NCBI RefSeq assembly: GCF_013002715.1
Contig: NZ_JABENB010000003.1
Coordinates: forward strand, 1 to 64,000
From: Flexivirga aerilata
Lineage (GTDB): Bacteria > Actinomycetota > Actinomycetes > Actinomycetales > Dermatophilaceae
Direction of reading: 5' to 3'
Length of the DNA: 64,000 bases
A model generated the notes under the pieces. It ran no database searches, was not told the origin of the DNA, and was given only the letters and a program-made list of their open reading frames with translations. Made by a program: the position numbers and the translations under genes. Position 1 is the stretch's first letter; the number at the start of each line of letters is the position of its first letter. Of the stretch, positions 42,072 through 50,941 are shown in pieces.

Positions 42072-43504
42072 GCACGTCGACCACGGTGGATCAACGATCG
42101 ATCGGCGAGCTGCTGCTGGATGCCGACTACCAGGCCCGGAAGTTGCTGCTCGATGTCGACGGCGCCGATGCCGCCGCGATGCTGCGGACGTGGGGCGAAG
42201 TCGTGCAGGCAGCAGGTGACCTGTGGTCCTCCCTGCCGTCCACGCCGTACGTCAGCCCGCTGGACGGGGCCACGATGCAACGCCTGGAGACGATGAGCCA
42301 AGCCCAGCACAGGGCACAGCTGGCCCGAGACTGGCCAGGCGACGGACCACCCGATGAGCGACTGCTGGGCATGGCCGAAAACCTTCAGCGGGCCGCCGAG
42401 CTGGCCGCCGGCCCAGGGCGTCGCGTCACGCCGCGGTCCCCTGCCGCGTACGACGACCTCGACGCGGCCCGGATGCGGGTGATGCACACCCTGTACGTCG
42501 GCGCGCACGCCGTCGGGGTCGCAGTGCACCAGCACGTCAATGAGGTCCGGGCAACCGTGAGTCGGCACGCATCCGACCGGGAAACCCGTGACATCCCTCG
42601 AGGGCAGGACGCCGCCACCCGGCTAGCAGCCTTCGAACAACTCGCCGGCGGCTTCGTGGGCAACAGATTCAGCCACGTCATGGCCGGAGAGCACTACACG
42701 CCACCGACCGGCACCGGACGGCTGCACCAGGCCCTGGTCAGTTGGGACATCCAGGCGCACCGAACCCTGGCCGTGACTCCGAGCGCACCGAACCTGCACC
42801 TGGCCGCCGGCACCCAGGCCATGATCGCGACGGCCAGCACAGCGATTCTCGACGCCGCAGCCACCGCAGGTCGCGTCAACGGCGAGGACTACCAACACCG
42901 GCTCGCACCAGCGCTCGCTGCCAACCAGCAGTCGTGGGCCAAGGCAGCCAACCGCTGGGGCACGCTCAGCAGCAGGGGAGAACGCGCCGATCCGGCACTC
43001 GTGCACGCGGCCAATGAAGTCCGCGCAGCAGTGCACGAGATCGCCTTCGATCACACACGATGGGCCACGCCGGACGTGATGGCCGGCCGCATCGATCTGG
43101 CCGAGGCAGCCGCCACCGTCCAGCAGGCGATGATCGCCGGCGCTGAACTCGCCTGCGTGCACCGAGATATTGCCGAACGGGAACCGGACCTGACCGGATC
43201 CGCCCGGACCATCGCGGCATGGAGCCGTGAAGCGGGCATAGACGACGAGATCGCACTCATCTCGCCCGGCGATGTCTACGCCAATCGGGCCGTCAAACTC
43301 CCCGACCTCATCCGGCAGGCTCTGGTCGCCGATGCCGAGCAGCTCATCGACGTCAGCGAGGCCACCATGGCAGTGGCGGGAGCTCTGGCAGACGTGTCCC
43401 GGCGGGAGTCCGCCCCGGCACCAGGACGCCCGCAGTGCAGATCGGAAGAAAGGGACCCAGTGCGCATCCCAGCACCTGGGCGGCCACCGACCGCAAGTCG
43501 GTGA
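42068..43504 (+). CDS. Large helical protein of unknown function
   Basis: The 478-residue protein is soluble and almost entirely alpha-helical by composition (many Ala, Arg, Glu and His). It has no recognised motif. The last 35 residues are Pro/Arg-rich and disordered. Similar pairs of a small and a large helical protein are found in actinobacterial conjugative elements, but no function has been assigned. It is translated from a GTG overlapping the previous stop. It is the last intact gene of the element before a decayed zone. Confidence 0.65.
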   Translation: MSTSTTVDQRSIGELLLDADYQARKLLLDVDGADAAAMLRTWGEVVQAAGDLWSSLPSTPYVSPLDGATMQRLETMSQAQHRAQLARDWPGDGPPDERLLGMAENLQRAAELAAGPGRRVTPRSPAAYDDLDAARMRVMHTLYVGAHAVGVAVHQHVNEVRATVSRHASDRETRDIPRGQDAATRLAAFEQLAGGFVGNRFSHVMAGEHYTPPTGTGRLHQALVSWDIQAHRTLAVTPSAPNLHLAAGTQAMIATASTAILDAAATAGRVNGEDYQHRLAPALAANQQSWAKAANRWGTLSSRGERADPALVHAANEVRAAVHEIAFDHTRWATPDVMAGRIDLAEAAATVQQAMIAGAELACVHRDIAEREPDLTGSARTIAAWSREAGIDDEIALISPGDVYANRAVKLPDLIRQALVADAEQLIDVSEATMAVAGALADVSRRESAPAPGRPQCRSEERDPVRIPAPGRPPTASR

Positions 43505-43759
43505 CAGGCACCGACGACATCCGCCCGTGCGGTGCTGTACGAGGTATCCATGACCGGCAGGTGCGACGTGAGTCGCCGATTGCTCAACGTATTTCGCGAT
43601 TGGTCCTGTTGCGGGATCGTCGCGCCAGCACATGGTGAGCAGTCGTGCGGTAGGTACGCAGGATGGGCGGCTTACTCCGACGAGCGGATGCTGGTCGGGC
43701 CAATCGCAGGCTGTTTCCGCTGTGCCGGTGGTGCTGGGGTGCACGAACGGGCGTCCGGT

Positions 43760-44120
43760 TTGTGCTGTTAGCCAGACACGCCAGCTGTAGCTTGTTGAAG
43801 AGCGCCGCAATTCGAGGGCGTCGGGTCCGCCGGGGTAGACCCTGGCATGCGACGGCCAGCGGTTGGCCGGGCTCGGCGAACGGGTCGATACCGTTGATCT
43901 GGATGGTGGGGGAGCCGGTGAATCCGTACCGGTCGGCGTCGCCTTGGTTGGAGACCACGCGGAGGTCGAACGGCACCGAGGCCAGGCCGGCCTCGTCGAG
44001 TGCCTGACGCGGCAAGGGGTTTGGCAGGCTGCTGGTTGGGGCAGTCCGATACAGGTGCACTTGGCACACGGCAGGGCACGTCGTGTCCGGGACCGGCGGT
44101 CGGGAACGGGTGAGGCCCCT
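43760..44120 (-). pseudogene. Decayed thioredoxin-like gene of mercury-locus type
   Basis: One minus-strand frame reads ALDEAGLASVPFDLRVV, then ADRYGFTGSPTIQINGIDPF and AEPGQPLAVACQ. This matches small thioredoxin-fold proteins found near alkylmercury lyase genes. The expected continuation (RVYPGGPDALELRR) is in another frame, so there is a frameshift near 43850. A good start is missing. The intact protein would be about 100 residues. Confidence 0.5.
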
Positions 44121-44178
44121 CCATGTAGGTGCGGACGCGGTCCGCGCGTGGAGCGCTGCGCGTGCACGCCGTCTTGAA

Positions 44179-44203
44179 ATATGAGACAGGTGGTGTCTCA
44201 TAT
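44179..44203. promoter_or_regulatory. Perfect 10-bp inverted repeat
   Basis: ATATGAGACA and TGTCTCATAT flank the spacer GGTGG. It stands out as AT-rich in GC-rich DNA, near the 5' end of the decayed gene. A regulator operator or a leftover insertion-sequence end are both possible. A shorter repeat with TCTCATAT lies at 45430-45446. Confidence 0.5.
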
Positions 44204-44364
44204 CCGGCCGGGTTGTGCGGGCTCTTTCGATTTCCGCGTTGTTGGTGCGGATCTTCGCCAACCGGCGGAACGCCGCGGAATTATTACGGAATGGTCACGG
44301 CCTCGCGGTAAGCGTTGATCGCGAGAGCCGCCGGGGGCTGCCGACGGCCTATGCACGGATACCT

Positions 44365-44515
44365 GGGAACAGCTTGGGAAACGGCGTCGCATGCGCCATA
44401 GTCGGTGACCGTGCCGCTGGCGCTTCGGGGAGTCGGCTGCGTGAACTGGGTGGGGCACTCGGCCCCAGGGCAACGGCGCCCGAGCCCGCATCGTCATCTA
44501 TTGCAGTCCACCGGA
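44365..44515 (+). promoter_or_regulatory. Possible c-di-AMP (ydaO-type) riboswitch leader
   Basis: The leader before the NlpC/P60 gene contains GCGTGAACTGGG and, after a GGCCCC element, AGGGCAACGGCGCCCGAGCC. These recall conserved parts of ydaO riboswitches, which often precede actinobacterial wall-hydrolase genes. The conserved CAGCTAACC end is not evident, so this is tentative. Confidence 0.25.
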
Positions 44516-44529
44516 AGGTCCTTTGCCTC

Positions 44530-45312
44530 ATGGGTTCGTACTCCCCGCGCCACCTCAAGCGTGAGCCGAAAGTTCTGAACAAGGTCGGTCGCCGCAGCGT
44601 GGCCGTCGTCGCCGCGGGCGCCGTCGTCGTACCGCTGGCCGGCATGGAGAGCGCCTCTGCCGCTCCGAGCGCCGGTCTGGCGCAGGCAGGTCACGTGCAG
44701 GCCGCCGGTCACGTCCAAGCCGCAGCGGGTCACCTCGCCACTTCCGTCCGCGTCGGTCCGACTGTGCAGTACGGCTCCCGCGGCGCCGCTGTGAAGACCG
44801 TCCAGCGCAAGGTCGGCGGCCTCGCGGTCGACGGCATCTTCGGCCCGCGCACGAAGGCCAAGGTCAAGTCGTTCCAGCGCTCGCACCGGCTTGTCGTCGA
44901 CGGCATCGTCGGCCGCCACACCTGGACTGCTCTGGGCGGCTACGGCGGTGCGCCGACGACCAAACCGAAGCCGGCACCGAAGTCCAACTCCTCGATCGTG
45001 TCGATCGCGATGGGCCTGCGCGGCACGCCGTACCGTTGGGGCGGTACCACCCCGGCCGGTTTCGACTGCTCGGGCTTCACCCAGTACGTCTATCGCCAGG
45101 CGGGCAAGAGCATCCCGCGGACCGCGTCGGCGCAGGCGGCCGCCGCGACGCGCGTGTCCAACCCGCGCCCCGGCGACCTCATCTTCTGGGGCTCGCCGGC
45201 GTACCACAACGGGATCTACCTCGGGAACGGCAAGATGATCGCCGCCCGTACCCCCGGCACCGTGGTCAGCGTGCAGAACCTGTGGGGCAGCCACTACTTC
45301 GCCCGCATCTGA
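44530..45312 (+). CDS. Secreted PG-binding/NlpC-P60 endopeptidase
   Basis: The 260-residue protein has a signal peptide (about 1-48, ending ASAAP). A PG_binding_1 domain (about 78-138; VKTVQRKVGGLAVDGIFG) and a C-terminal NlpC/P60 domain (about 155-260) follow. The catalytic Cys is in GFDCSGFTQYVY and the His in YHNGIYLG. It would cleave stem peptides in the wall. GGAAGG lies 12 bases before the ATG. A strong terminator follows at 45341. It is closely related in plan to the protein at 45787, perhaps by duplication. Confidence 0.9.
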   Translation: MGSYSPRHLKREPKVLNKVGRRSVAVVAAGAVVVPLAGMESASAAPSAGLAQAGHVQAAGHVQAAAGHLATSVRVGPTVQYGSRGAAVKTVQRKVGGLAVDGIFGPRTKAKVKSFQRSHRLVVDGIVGRHTWTALGGYGGAPTTKPKPAPKSNSSIVSIAMGLRGTPYRWGGTTPAGFDCSGFTQYVYRQAGKSIPRTASAQAAAATRVSNPRPGDLIFWGSPAYHNGIYLGNGKMIAARTPGTVVSVQNLWGSHYFARI

Positions 45313-45340
45313 GCTCGGCGCCTAGGCGCCACACAAGGAC

Positions 45341-45379
45341 GAGAAGCCCCATCGGCCCCGGAGGTCGGCGGGGCTTCTC
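45341..45379 (+). terminator. Hairpin terminator after the first NlpC/P60 gene
   Basis: GAGAAGCCCC and GGGGCTTCTC form a perfect 10-bp stem with a 19-base loop, 28 bases after the stop. No long U-tract follows. Confidence 0.75.
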
Positions 45380-45429
45380 GCCGCCGTAACGCGCGCGGCA
45401 ATCGGCACCGCGACTTTGCATGTACAGCC

Positions 45430-45446
45430 ATCTCATATGCTGAGAT
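45430..45446. repeat. Inverted repeat ATCTCA-TATGC-TGAGAT
   Basis: A 6-bp perfect inverted repeat in the AT-rich start of the intergenic region between the two NlpC/P60 genes. It could be part of the promoter or operator for the gene at 45787. Confidence 0.35.
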
Positions 45447-45717
45447 TTACTGAGACGTGTTCGAGTTCGGCGTGTTGTTCGAACAATTTTCGCGTCGTGG
45501 ATGTTACAAGCCGGTCACGACCGCCCCTTTCGTTGAAATTGCAACACTGGGCCACTTCCGCTCCGCCAGCCCCCGCCAATTCACTTGAATCACACCAGTC
45601 ACAACCGCCACCTGGGCCCATCCGTACCCAGGAATCGCGTCTTTCACAGACGTAGTGGCACCGGCATAGTCAGTGCTCGTGCAGCGCCTGCTTCGGGGAA
45701 GGAGTAAGGCGACATCG

Positions 45718-45746
45718 GGGGATGCCACGGCACGCGTGACATCCCC
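45718..45746 (+). promoter_or_regulatory. Leader hairpin before the second NlpC/P60 gene
   Basis: GGGGATG and CATCCCC pair around a 15-base loop and are followed by TTT, 41 bases before the ATG. It could be an attenuator or a leader structure. Confidence 0.4.
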
Positions 45747-45786
45747 TTTGCGCGTTTCTGGACTGAATGAGCACCGAGAGGGTCAC

Positions 45787-46860
45787 ATGACCACGATCAC
45801 TACTCCGAGACATCGCAAACCACGGCCTGGCCTGTCAGCCAAGGTCGCCCCGGCGATCACCTCCCGCAAGGGGTTGGTGGTGACTGGAACGCTGCTCAGC
45901 GTCCCGGCCACCGCTGCCAGCCTCGTGCAGGCCGCTCCGTCGTATGCCGATCCCGGCAGCGGCACGAGCGGTGCGTCAGGGCAGCGCAGCAGCGCATCGA
46001 CGAGCGGTGTGCGCACCGCCGCGCCGACCACCGTGGTTACCGTGCGCTACGGATCAACAGGCAGCTATGTCAAAACTGTGCAGCAACGGCTGGGCGGACT
46101 GGCGGTCGACGGCATCTTCGGGACACGCACGCTGGCGAAGGTCAAAACCTTCCAAAGCGCGCATCGCCTCGTTGCTGACGGCATCGTCGGACCGTTGACC
46201 TGGACGGCCCTCGGTGGCTTCCCGGGCTCCACGCCAACGCCGATGCCGACGCCACCCACACCGCCACCGTCGTGCAAGGTCTCCGTGCTTCGGTATGGCG
46301 CCACCGGCTCGTACGTCTCCAGCGCCCAGGGCAAGTTGGGCGGGATCGCGGTCGACGGCATCTTCGGCGCCGGCACGCTGTCGCGGGTGAAGTCGTTCCA
46401 GCGCAGCAAGGGCCTCGTCGCGGACGGCATCATCGGTCCGATGACGTGGAACGCGCTGGGCGGCTTCCCATGCGGCACCGACCCGACGCCGACTCCGCCA
46501 CCCCCGCCGTCGACCGGTGAAGGCCTCTCAGCAGTCGTTTCGATCGCCCAGAAGTACCTGGGTATTCCGTACGTCTGGGGCGGCTCCACGCCGTCGCAGG
46601 GCTTCGACTGCTCAGGGCTCACGTCATACGTCTACAAGCAGGCCGGCCTCTACATCCCCCGGACGGCCAGCCAGCAGCAGGCGTACATGAAGAGAACCAC
46701 CAGCCCGCAACCGGGTGACCTGGTCTTCTTCGGCTCACCGGCGACCCACTCGGCCATCTACGCCGGTGGCAACCTGATGATCTCCGCCGACCACCCCGGC
46801 ACCGTGGTCAAGAAGGAAAACATGTGGACGACGCCCACGAACTACGGCACGTTGCGCTGA
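45787..46860 (+). CDS. Secreted NlpC/P60 endopeptidase with two PG-binding domains
   Basis: The 357-residue protein has a long N-terminal signal-like region (1-56, hydrophobic part VVTGTLLSVPATAASLVQAA). Two PG_binding_1 domains follow (about 82-140 and 160-218; both have LGG-AVDGIFG and ADGI-GP-TW motifs), separated by a Pro-rich linker. A C-terminal NlpC/P60 domain has Cys in FDCSGLTSYVYK and His in THSAIYAGG. It appears to be a relative of the upstream gene with an extra wall-binding domain. The ATG at 45787 has GAGAGGG upstream. A strong terminator follows. Confidence 0.9.
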   Translation: MTTITTPRHRKPRPGLSAKVAPAITSRKGLVVTGTLLSVPATAASLVQAAPSYADPGSGTSGASGQRSSASTSGVRTAAPTTVVTVRYGSTGSYVKTVQQRLGGLAVDGIFGTRTLAKVKTFQSAHRLVADGIVGPLTWTALGGFPGSTPTPMPTPPTPPPSCKVSVLRYGATGSYVSSAQGKLGGIAVDGIFGAGTLSRVKSFQRSKGLVADGIIGPMTWNALGGFPCGTDPTPTPPPPPSTGEGLSAVVSIAQKYLGIPYVWGGSTPSQGFDCSGLTSYVYKQAGLYIPRTASQQQAYMKRTTSPQPGDLVFFGSPATHSAIYAGGNLMISADHPGTVVKKENMWTTPTNYGTLR

Positions 46861-46886
46861 CGCACCGGCGCGACTCCGGTCCACCC

Positions 46887-46926
46887 ACGCGGCCACGGTC
46901 ACTCCTTCGAGTGGCCGTGGCCGCGT
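46887..46926 (+). terminator. Strong hairpin terminator
   Basis: About 17 bp of stem (ACGCGGCCACGGTCACT against AGTGGCCGTGGCCGCGT, one wobble) closes a CCTTCG loop and is followed by CTTT. It ends the transcript of the second NlpC/P60 gene. Confidence 0.85.
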
Positions 46927-47207
46927 CTTTGTGGTGAGGACACCCCGAGCCGCGTTGATTGGTATGGCGGGGAGTGCGATTGGAATCGAACCGGACTGCT
47001 ACCGGTGCGAGCGGGACGGCGAACTGCGCGCCCTCGCTTTGCGACGATGGTGCGCATCGGCGAAGTTGGGTCGTCAGTCTTGACGGCGGTCCGTGAGGGT
47101 GCGGATGGCGCAGCGCGCGAGACAGGCCGCTGCCCACCAAGCCACGGCGCTGGCCCCTCGCGCCGCAGTCTGGCGGTGCGAAAGGCCAGCAGGCGAACGT
47201 GTGATTC
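46927..47207. other. Intergenic region between element and copper genes
   Basis: No gene is evident. It separates the plus-strand wall-hydrolase genes from the minus-strand copA operon. A T-loop-like GGTTCGATTCC on the minus strand does not fold into a tRNA. Confidence 0.4.
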
Positions 47208-49520
47208 TCATAACGACGACCGGAACCCTTTGAGCCGGAGGCTGTTTGAGACCACGGAGACGGAGGAGAACGCCATGGCGGCTCCGGCGAGCATGGGGTT
47301 GAGTAGCCCGACTGCGGCGATCGGGATCGCGATCACGTTGTAGCCGAATGCCCAGAAGAGGTTGCTCTTGATGACGCCGAGGGTGCGCCGGGACAGGCGT
47401 ATGGCGTCACCGGCCACCCGCAGGTCACCGCGTACGAGGGTGATGTCGCTGGCCTCGATGGCGACGTCGGTGCCGGTGCCCATCGCCAGGCCGAGGTCGG
47501 CCTGCGCGAGTGCCGCGGCGTCGTTGACTCCGTCGCCGACCATCGCGACAACGCGTCCGTCTGCCTGCAGTCGCGTGACCACGTCGACCTTGTCGGCCGG
47601 CAGCACCTCTGCGTAGACGTCCGCCGCGTCGATGCCGACCTGGCCTGCGACAGTGTGCGCGACGCGTTCGTTGTCGCCGGTCAGCAGGATCGGCCGCAGC
47701 CCGAGATCGCGCATCCGGCGGATCGCCTCCGCGGAAGTGTCCTTCACCCGGTCGGCCACAACCAGCACCGCACGAGCCTGCCCGTCCCAACCGACCGCCA
47801 CCGCGGTCTGCCCACGGCCGGTCGCTTCGTCGAACGCGGCTTGCAACCTCTCATCGAGATACTGCGACCACTGGTCCAGCAGCTGCGGGCGACCGACCAG
47901 CACCGCGTGGCCGTCGACGATGCCCTGCACGCCGAGGCCTTCGATGTTGGCGAAGTCCTCGACCTGGCCGAGTGCCCCGGCTTCGCGTGCCGCGTCGGCG
48001 ATGGCGCGCGCGATCGGGTGCTCGGAGGCGTCCTCCAGTGCGCCCGCCATACGCAATACGAATGCCGGGTCCTCACCGGCGGCTACGTGCGTGTCAGCGA
48101 GGGTCATCTCACCGGTTGTGACGGTGCCGGTCTTGTCCAGCACGATGGTGTCGACGGTGCGGGTCTGCTCCAGCACCTCCGGGCCTTTGATGAGTATGCC
48201 GAGCTGGGCGCCTCGGCCGGTGCCGACCATCAGCGCGGTCGGGGTGGCCAGGCCGAGGGCGCACGGGCAGGCGACGATCAGCACCGCAACTGCCGCGGTC
48301 AGTGCGCCGGCGGCACCGGCACCCGTGATCAGCCATGCTGCGAACGTGCCGACGGCGATGGCGATCACGACGGGCACGAAGATGCCCGAGATGCGGTCGG
48401 CGAGCCGCTGGACGGCGGCCTTGCCGGTCTGGGCGTCCTCGACCAGCCGGGCCATCTGCGCCAGCTGGGTGTCGGATCCAACCCGCGTCGCGGCGACCAC
48501 GAGCCGGCCGGACGTGTTGACGGTTGCCCCGACGACCGCGTCGCCGGCCGCAACCTCGACCGGGAGCGATTCTCCGGTCAGCATGGAGGCGTCCACCGCC
48601 GAGCGACCTTCCTCCACGATCCCGTCGGTGGCGATCTTCTCACCCGGCCGGACGACAAATCGATCGCCGACGGCCAACTGTGACACCGGGATTCGCTGCT
48701 CGACACCATCGCGAAGTACGGCGACATCACGAGCGCCCAGGTTGAGTAACGCCCGCAGTGCCGCGCCGGCGTTGCGTTTGGACCGGTGCTCCAGGTAGCG
48801 GCCGAGCAGGATGAAGGTGATGACGCCCGCGGCAGCTTCGAAGTAGATGTTCGAGGTGCCGTCGCTGCGCTCGATGGTCAGCTCGAAGGGGTGGCGCATG
48901 CCCGGCATACCCGCGTCGCCCCAGAAGAGCGCGTAGACCGACCACGCGAAGGCGGCGAGCGTGCCCATCGACACCAGCGTGTCCATCGTGGCGGCACCGT
49001 GCTTGAGGTTGGTCCAGGTCGCCCGGTGGAAGGGCAGCGCGCCCCAGACCACCACGGGCGCGGCCAGCGTCAGCGAGAGCCACTGCCAGTTGTCGAACTG
49101 CAGCGCCGGGATCATCGCCATCGCGACCACCGGGATCGAGAGTATGGCGGAGACGATCAGCCGGTCGCGCAGGTCGCGCAACGCCGAATTCGCCTCGGAA
49201 CCATCGGTGTTCGCATCGTCGTCCTGGGCGTCGGACTTCGGTGGTGCGGGGAGCCTGGCGCCATACCCCGCGGACTCGACGGTGGCGACCAGGTCGTCGG
49301 TGGTGAGGCCGTCGCCATACGTGACCTTGGCCTTCTCGGTGGCGTAGTTGACCGTGGCGGTCACGCCGTCGAGCTTGTTGAGCTTGCGCTCGATGCGGTT
49401 GGCACACGAGGCACAGGTCATCCCGGTCAGGAGCAGCTCGACATCGGTAGCTTGGGAGATTTGGTCAGGGACCGTCGCTTCAGTAGCGGTGGTTGCCGGC
49501 GAGTCAGTGGTTGTGCTCAT
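47208..49520 (-). CDS. copA: Copper-exporting P1B-type ATPase
   Basis: The 770-residue protein pumps Cu(I) out of the cytoplasm. An N-terminal heavy-metal domain has GMTCASC (33-39). The membrane metal-binding motif CPC lies in [12 protein letters not shown] (about 417). The phosphorylation site DKTGT (about 460), the P1B HP motif (SEHPIARAI) and the hinge GDGVNDA (about 660) are all intact. The length is normal. It is encoded after csoR and copZ on the same strand, 78 bases beyond copZ, so CsoR should control it from the divergent promoter region at 50327-50590. Together with CopZ it forms the cytoplasmic detoxification branch of the island. Confidence 0.97.
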   Translation of the reverse strand: MSTTTDSPATTATEATVPDQISQATDVELLLTGMTCASCANRIERKLNKLDGVTATVNYATEKAKVTYGDGLTTDDLVATVESAGYGARLPAPPKSDAQDDDANTDGSEANSALRDLRDRLIVSAILSIPVVAMAMIPALQFDNWQWLSLTLAAPVVVWGALPFHRATWTNLKHGAATMDTLVSMGTLAAFAWSVYALFWGDAGMPGMRHPFELTIERSDGTSNIYFEAAAGVITFILLGRYLEHRSKRNAGAALRALLNLGARDVAVLRDGVEQRIPVSQLAVGDRFVVRPGEKIATDGIVEEGRSAVDASMLTGESLPVEVAAGDAVVGATVNTSGRLVVAATRVGSDTQLAQMARLVEDAQTGKAAVQRLADRISGIFVPVVIAIAVGTFAAWLITGAGAAGALTAAVAVLIVACPCALGLATPTALMVGTGRGAQLGILIKGPEVLEQTRTVDTIVLDKTGTVTTGEMTLADTHVAAGEDPAFVLRMAGALEDASEHPIARAIADAAREAGALGQVEDFANIEGLGVQGIVDGHAVLVGRPQLLDQWSQYLDERLQAAFDEATGRGQTAVAVGWDGQARAVLVVADRVKDTSAEAIRRMRDLGLRPILLTGDNERVAHTVAGQVGIDAADVYAEVLPADKVDVVTRLQADGRVVAMVGDGVNDAAALAQADLGLAMGTGTDVAIEASDITLVRGDLRVAGDAIRLSRRTLGVIKSNLFWAFGYNVIAIPIAAVGLLNPMLAGAAMAFSSVSVVSNSLRLKGFRSSL

Positions 49521-49598
49521 CGGCTCCTCCTTTGTCCTCGATTGCGTTGGGTGTCTGGGCCCGCCGTGTGCGGATAGCTCCGCCTGGCCGGGCGGAGC

Positions 49599-49874
49599 TC
49601 AGGCGAGGGCGTAACCGGCCTCGCGGACGGCAGCTTCGACCGTGTCGTGGGGGACGGGCTTGTCGGATTCGAAGGTCAGCTTGCCGGTGGACAGGTCGAC
49701 CACCACGTCGCGGACGCCCTCGATCGCGGTGACCTCTTCGGTCACCGATGCCACGCAGTGACCGCACGTCATACCCGTGACGGTGTAGGACGCAGGCGCC
49801 GTACCGATCGCGACCGGTTGGGCGGTGTCGGTGGTGTCGGTTGCCTCGGTGCCGCAGTTGCAGGAAGTGCACAT
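49599..49874 (-). CDS. copZ: Copper chaperone, CopZ-like
   Basis: The 91 residues carry one heavy-metal-associated domain with GMTCGHC (34-40) and the usual beta-alpha pattern ending AAVREAGYALA. An extra N-terminal stretch (MCTSCNCGTEA) adds three Cys that may also bind copper; this is unusual for the short CopZ family. It delivers Cu(I) to CopA, encoded next on the same strand, and may pass copper to CsoR. AGAGGAAC precedes the ATG. Confidence 0.93.
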   Translation of the reverse strand: MCTSCNCGTEATDTTDTAQPVAIGTAPASYTVTGMTCGHCVASVTEEVTAIEGVRDVVVDLSTGKLTFESDKPVPHDTVEAAVREAGYALA

Positions 49875-49987
49875 GGTGATGGGTGTTCCTCTCGTTGAAT
49901 TTCTTGGTGGTACGTCTTCAGGTTGGGTAGCTGGACCGCTCGCGAAGGTGGTCCGGGTGTCGCCTGTGGGATGTGGCGTGTTTCGGT

Positions 49988-50326
49988 TCAGCTGCGGACC
50001 AGTCGGGAGATGGCGTCGGAGGCTTCCTTGAGTTTCTCGTCCGCCTCCGGACCGCCCTGGCGTGCCGCGTTGACGACGCAGTGCGCCATGTGCTCATCCA
50101 GCAGCCCGAGCGCCAGCCCCTGCAGGGCCTTGGTCATGGCAGAGACCTGGGTGAGGATGTCGATGCAGTACTGCTCTTCCTCGACCATCCGCTGCAGGCC
50201 GCGGGCCTGCCCTTCGATGCGTCGCAGCCGCTTCAGATAGGTGTCTTTGGTCTGGTTCGCGATATAGCTGTGCTGGGAGGTGCCGGCCTGTGGTGGGGCG
50301 TCGGCGGTCGTATCGGTCTTGGTCAT
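49988..50326 (-). CDS. csoR: Copper-sensing repressor CsoR
   Basis: A 112-residue all-helical repressor. The Cu(I) ligands Cys54, His79 and Cys83 have the spacing of Mycobacterium CsoR (25 and 4 residues). The helix RLRRIEGQARGLQRMVEE is diagnostic. The apo form binds inverted repeats of TACCCC/GGGGTA type and lets go on Cu(I) binding. Two such sites lie upstream, between csoR and the divergent complex I-like operon, and another lies before the multicopper oxidase gene. It heads the csoR-copZ-copA operon. Confidence 0.95.
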   Translation of the reverse strand: MTKTDTTADAPPQAGTSQHSYIANQTKDTYLKRLRRIEGQARGLQRMVEEEQYCIDILTQVSAMTKALQGLALGLLDEHMAHCVVNAARQGGPEADEKLKEASDAISRLVRS

Positions 50327-50365
50327 CGTCGGCCCCTTCGGAGGTGGGATAACAGTCTCAACATC

Positions 50366-50420
50366 ATACCCCCTTGGGGTATTCCTGAATGCTGATCATA
50401 CATTACCCCCCTAAGGTATA
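50366..50420. promoter_or_regulatory. Two CsoR-type operators in the divergent promoter region
   Basis: ATACCCC-CTT-GGGGTAT (50366-50382) is a perfect inverted repeat of the CsoR operator class. TTACCCCCCTAAGGTAT (50404-50420) is a looser second copy. They lie between csoR (start 50326) and the nuoA-like gene (start 50591), so they may control both directions. Confidence 0.8.
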
Positions 50421-50590
50421 AACGAGTTACGCTCTCACCGACGCAATGTGACGTCGGCGTCGCAATCGGGTTGGTGACCGAGAGCCTTGGGTCGCAGCTC
50501 ACTTTCGACCCGCCGAAGAGTTCGGCGGCCGCGAGAACCGCGAGCTGTTGCTGTGACTGGGACGATCAGTGGACACGAAGGGAGCAGGTG

Positions 50591-50941
50591 ATGGGCGACT
50601 TCGTCAGCATCCTGGCCGCGTTGGGGCTCGTGCTGCTCGCCGCGGTCGTGGTCCTGGTCGCCCACCGCCTGCTCACGGTGGGCACGACCAGTGAACCGGT
50701 GGCGCCCTACCTGTCTGGTGCCCGGCCGACGGAGCATGCGTTGTCTCGCTACCACGTGCGCTGGTACACCCTGACGTTGCTCTTCCTGGCTTTCGATGTG
50801 GAGATGCTTTTCATGTACGCCTGGGCGCTGGTGGTCGCAGAGATGGGCGCGGGCGCGGTGGTCGAGATGTTCGTCTTCCTCGGGTTGCTGATGGCGGGGG
50901 TCGTCTACGCGTGGCGGGAGGGTGCTCTGCGATGGGTTTGA
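50591..50941 (+). CDS. nuoA: NuoA-like subunit of a complex I-like membrane module
   Basis: The 116-residue protein has three helices, as in NuoA/ND3, and keeps the conserved acidic motif (LAFDVEMLFMYAWA). The loop usually reading YECG, close to the quinone site in true complex I, reads PYLSG here, so the conserved Glu and Cys are gone. It is the first gene of an eight-gene operon with CsoR-like operators upstream. GAAGGGAGCAGGTG precedes the ATG. The next gene starts inside its 3' end (10-base overlap). Confidence 0.85.
   Translation: MGDFVSILAALGLVLLAAVVVLVAHRLLTVGTTSEPVAPYLSGARPTEHALSRYHVRWYTLTLLFLAFDVEMLFMYAWALVVAEMGAGAVVEMFVFLGLLMAGVVYAWREGALRWV

Noticed and set aside
42623..44167. 514-codon open frame on the minus strand
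   Set aside because: It runs antisense to the gene at 42068 and has Ser/Arg/Pro composition typical of a GC-rich shadow frame. Only a short part near 43800 overlaps the real remnant.
46970..47060. Possible tRNA on the minus strand (GGTTCGATTCC next to a 3'-like end)
   Set aside because: The T stem pairs at only two of five positions and no anticodon or D arm could be fitted.
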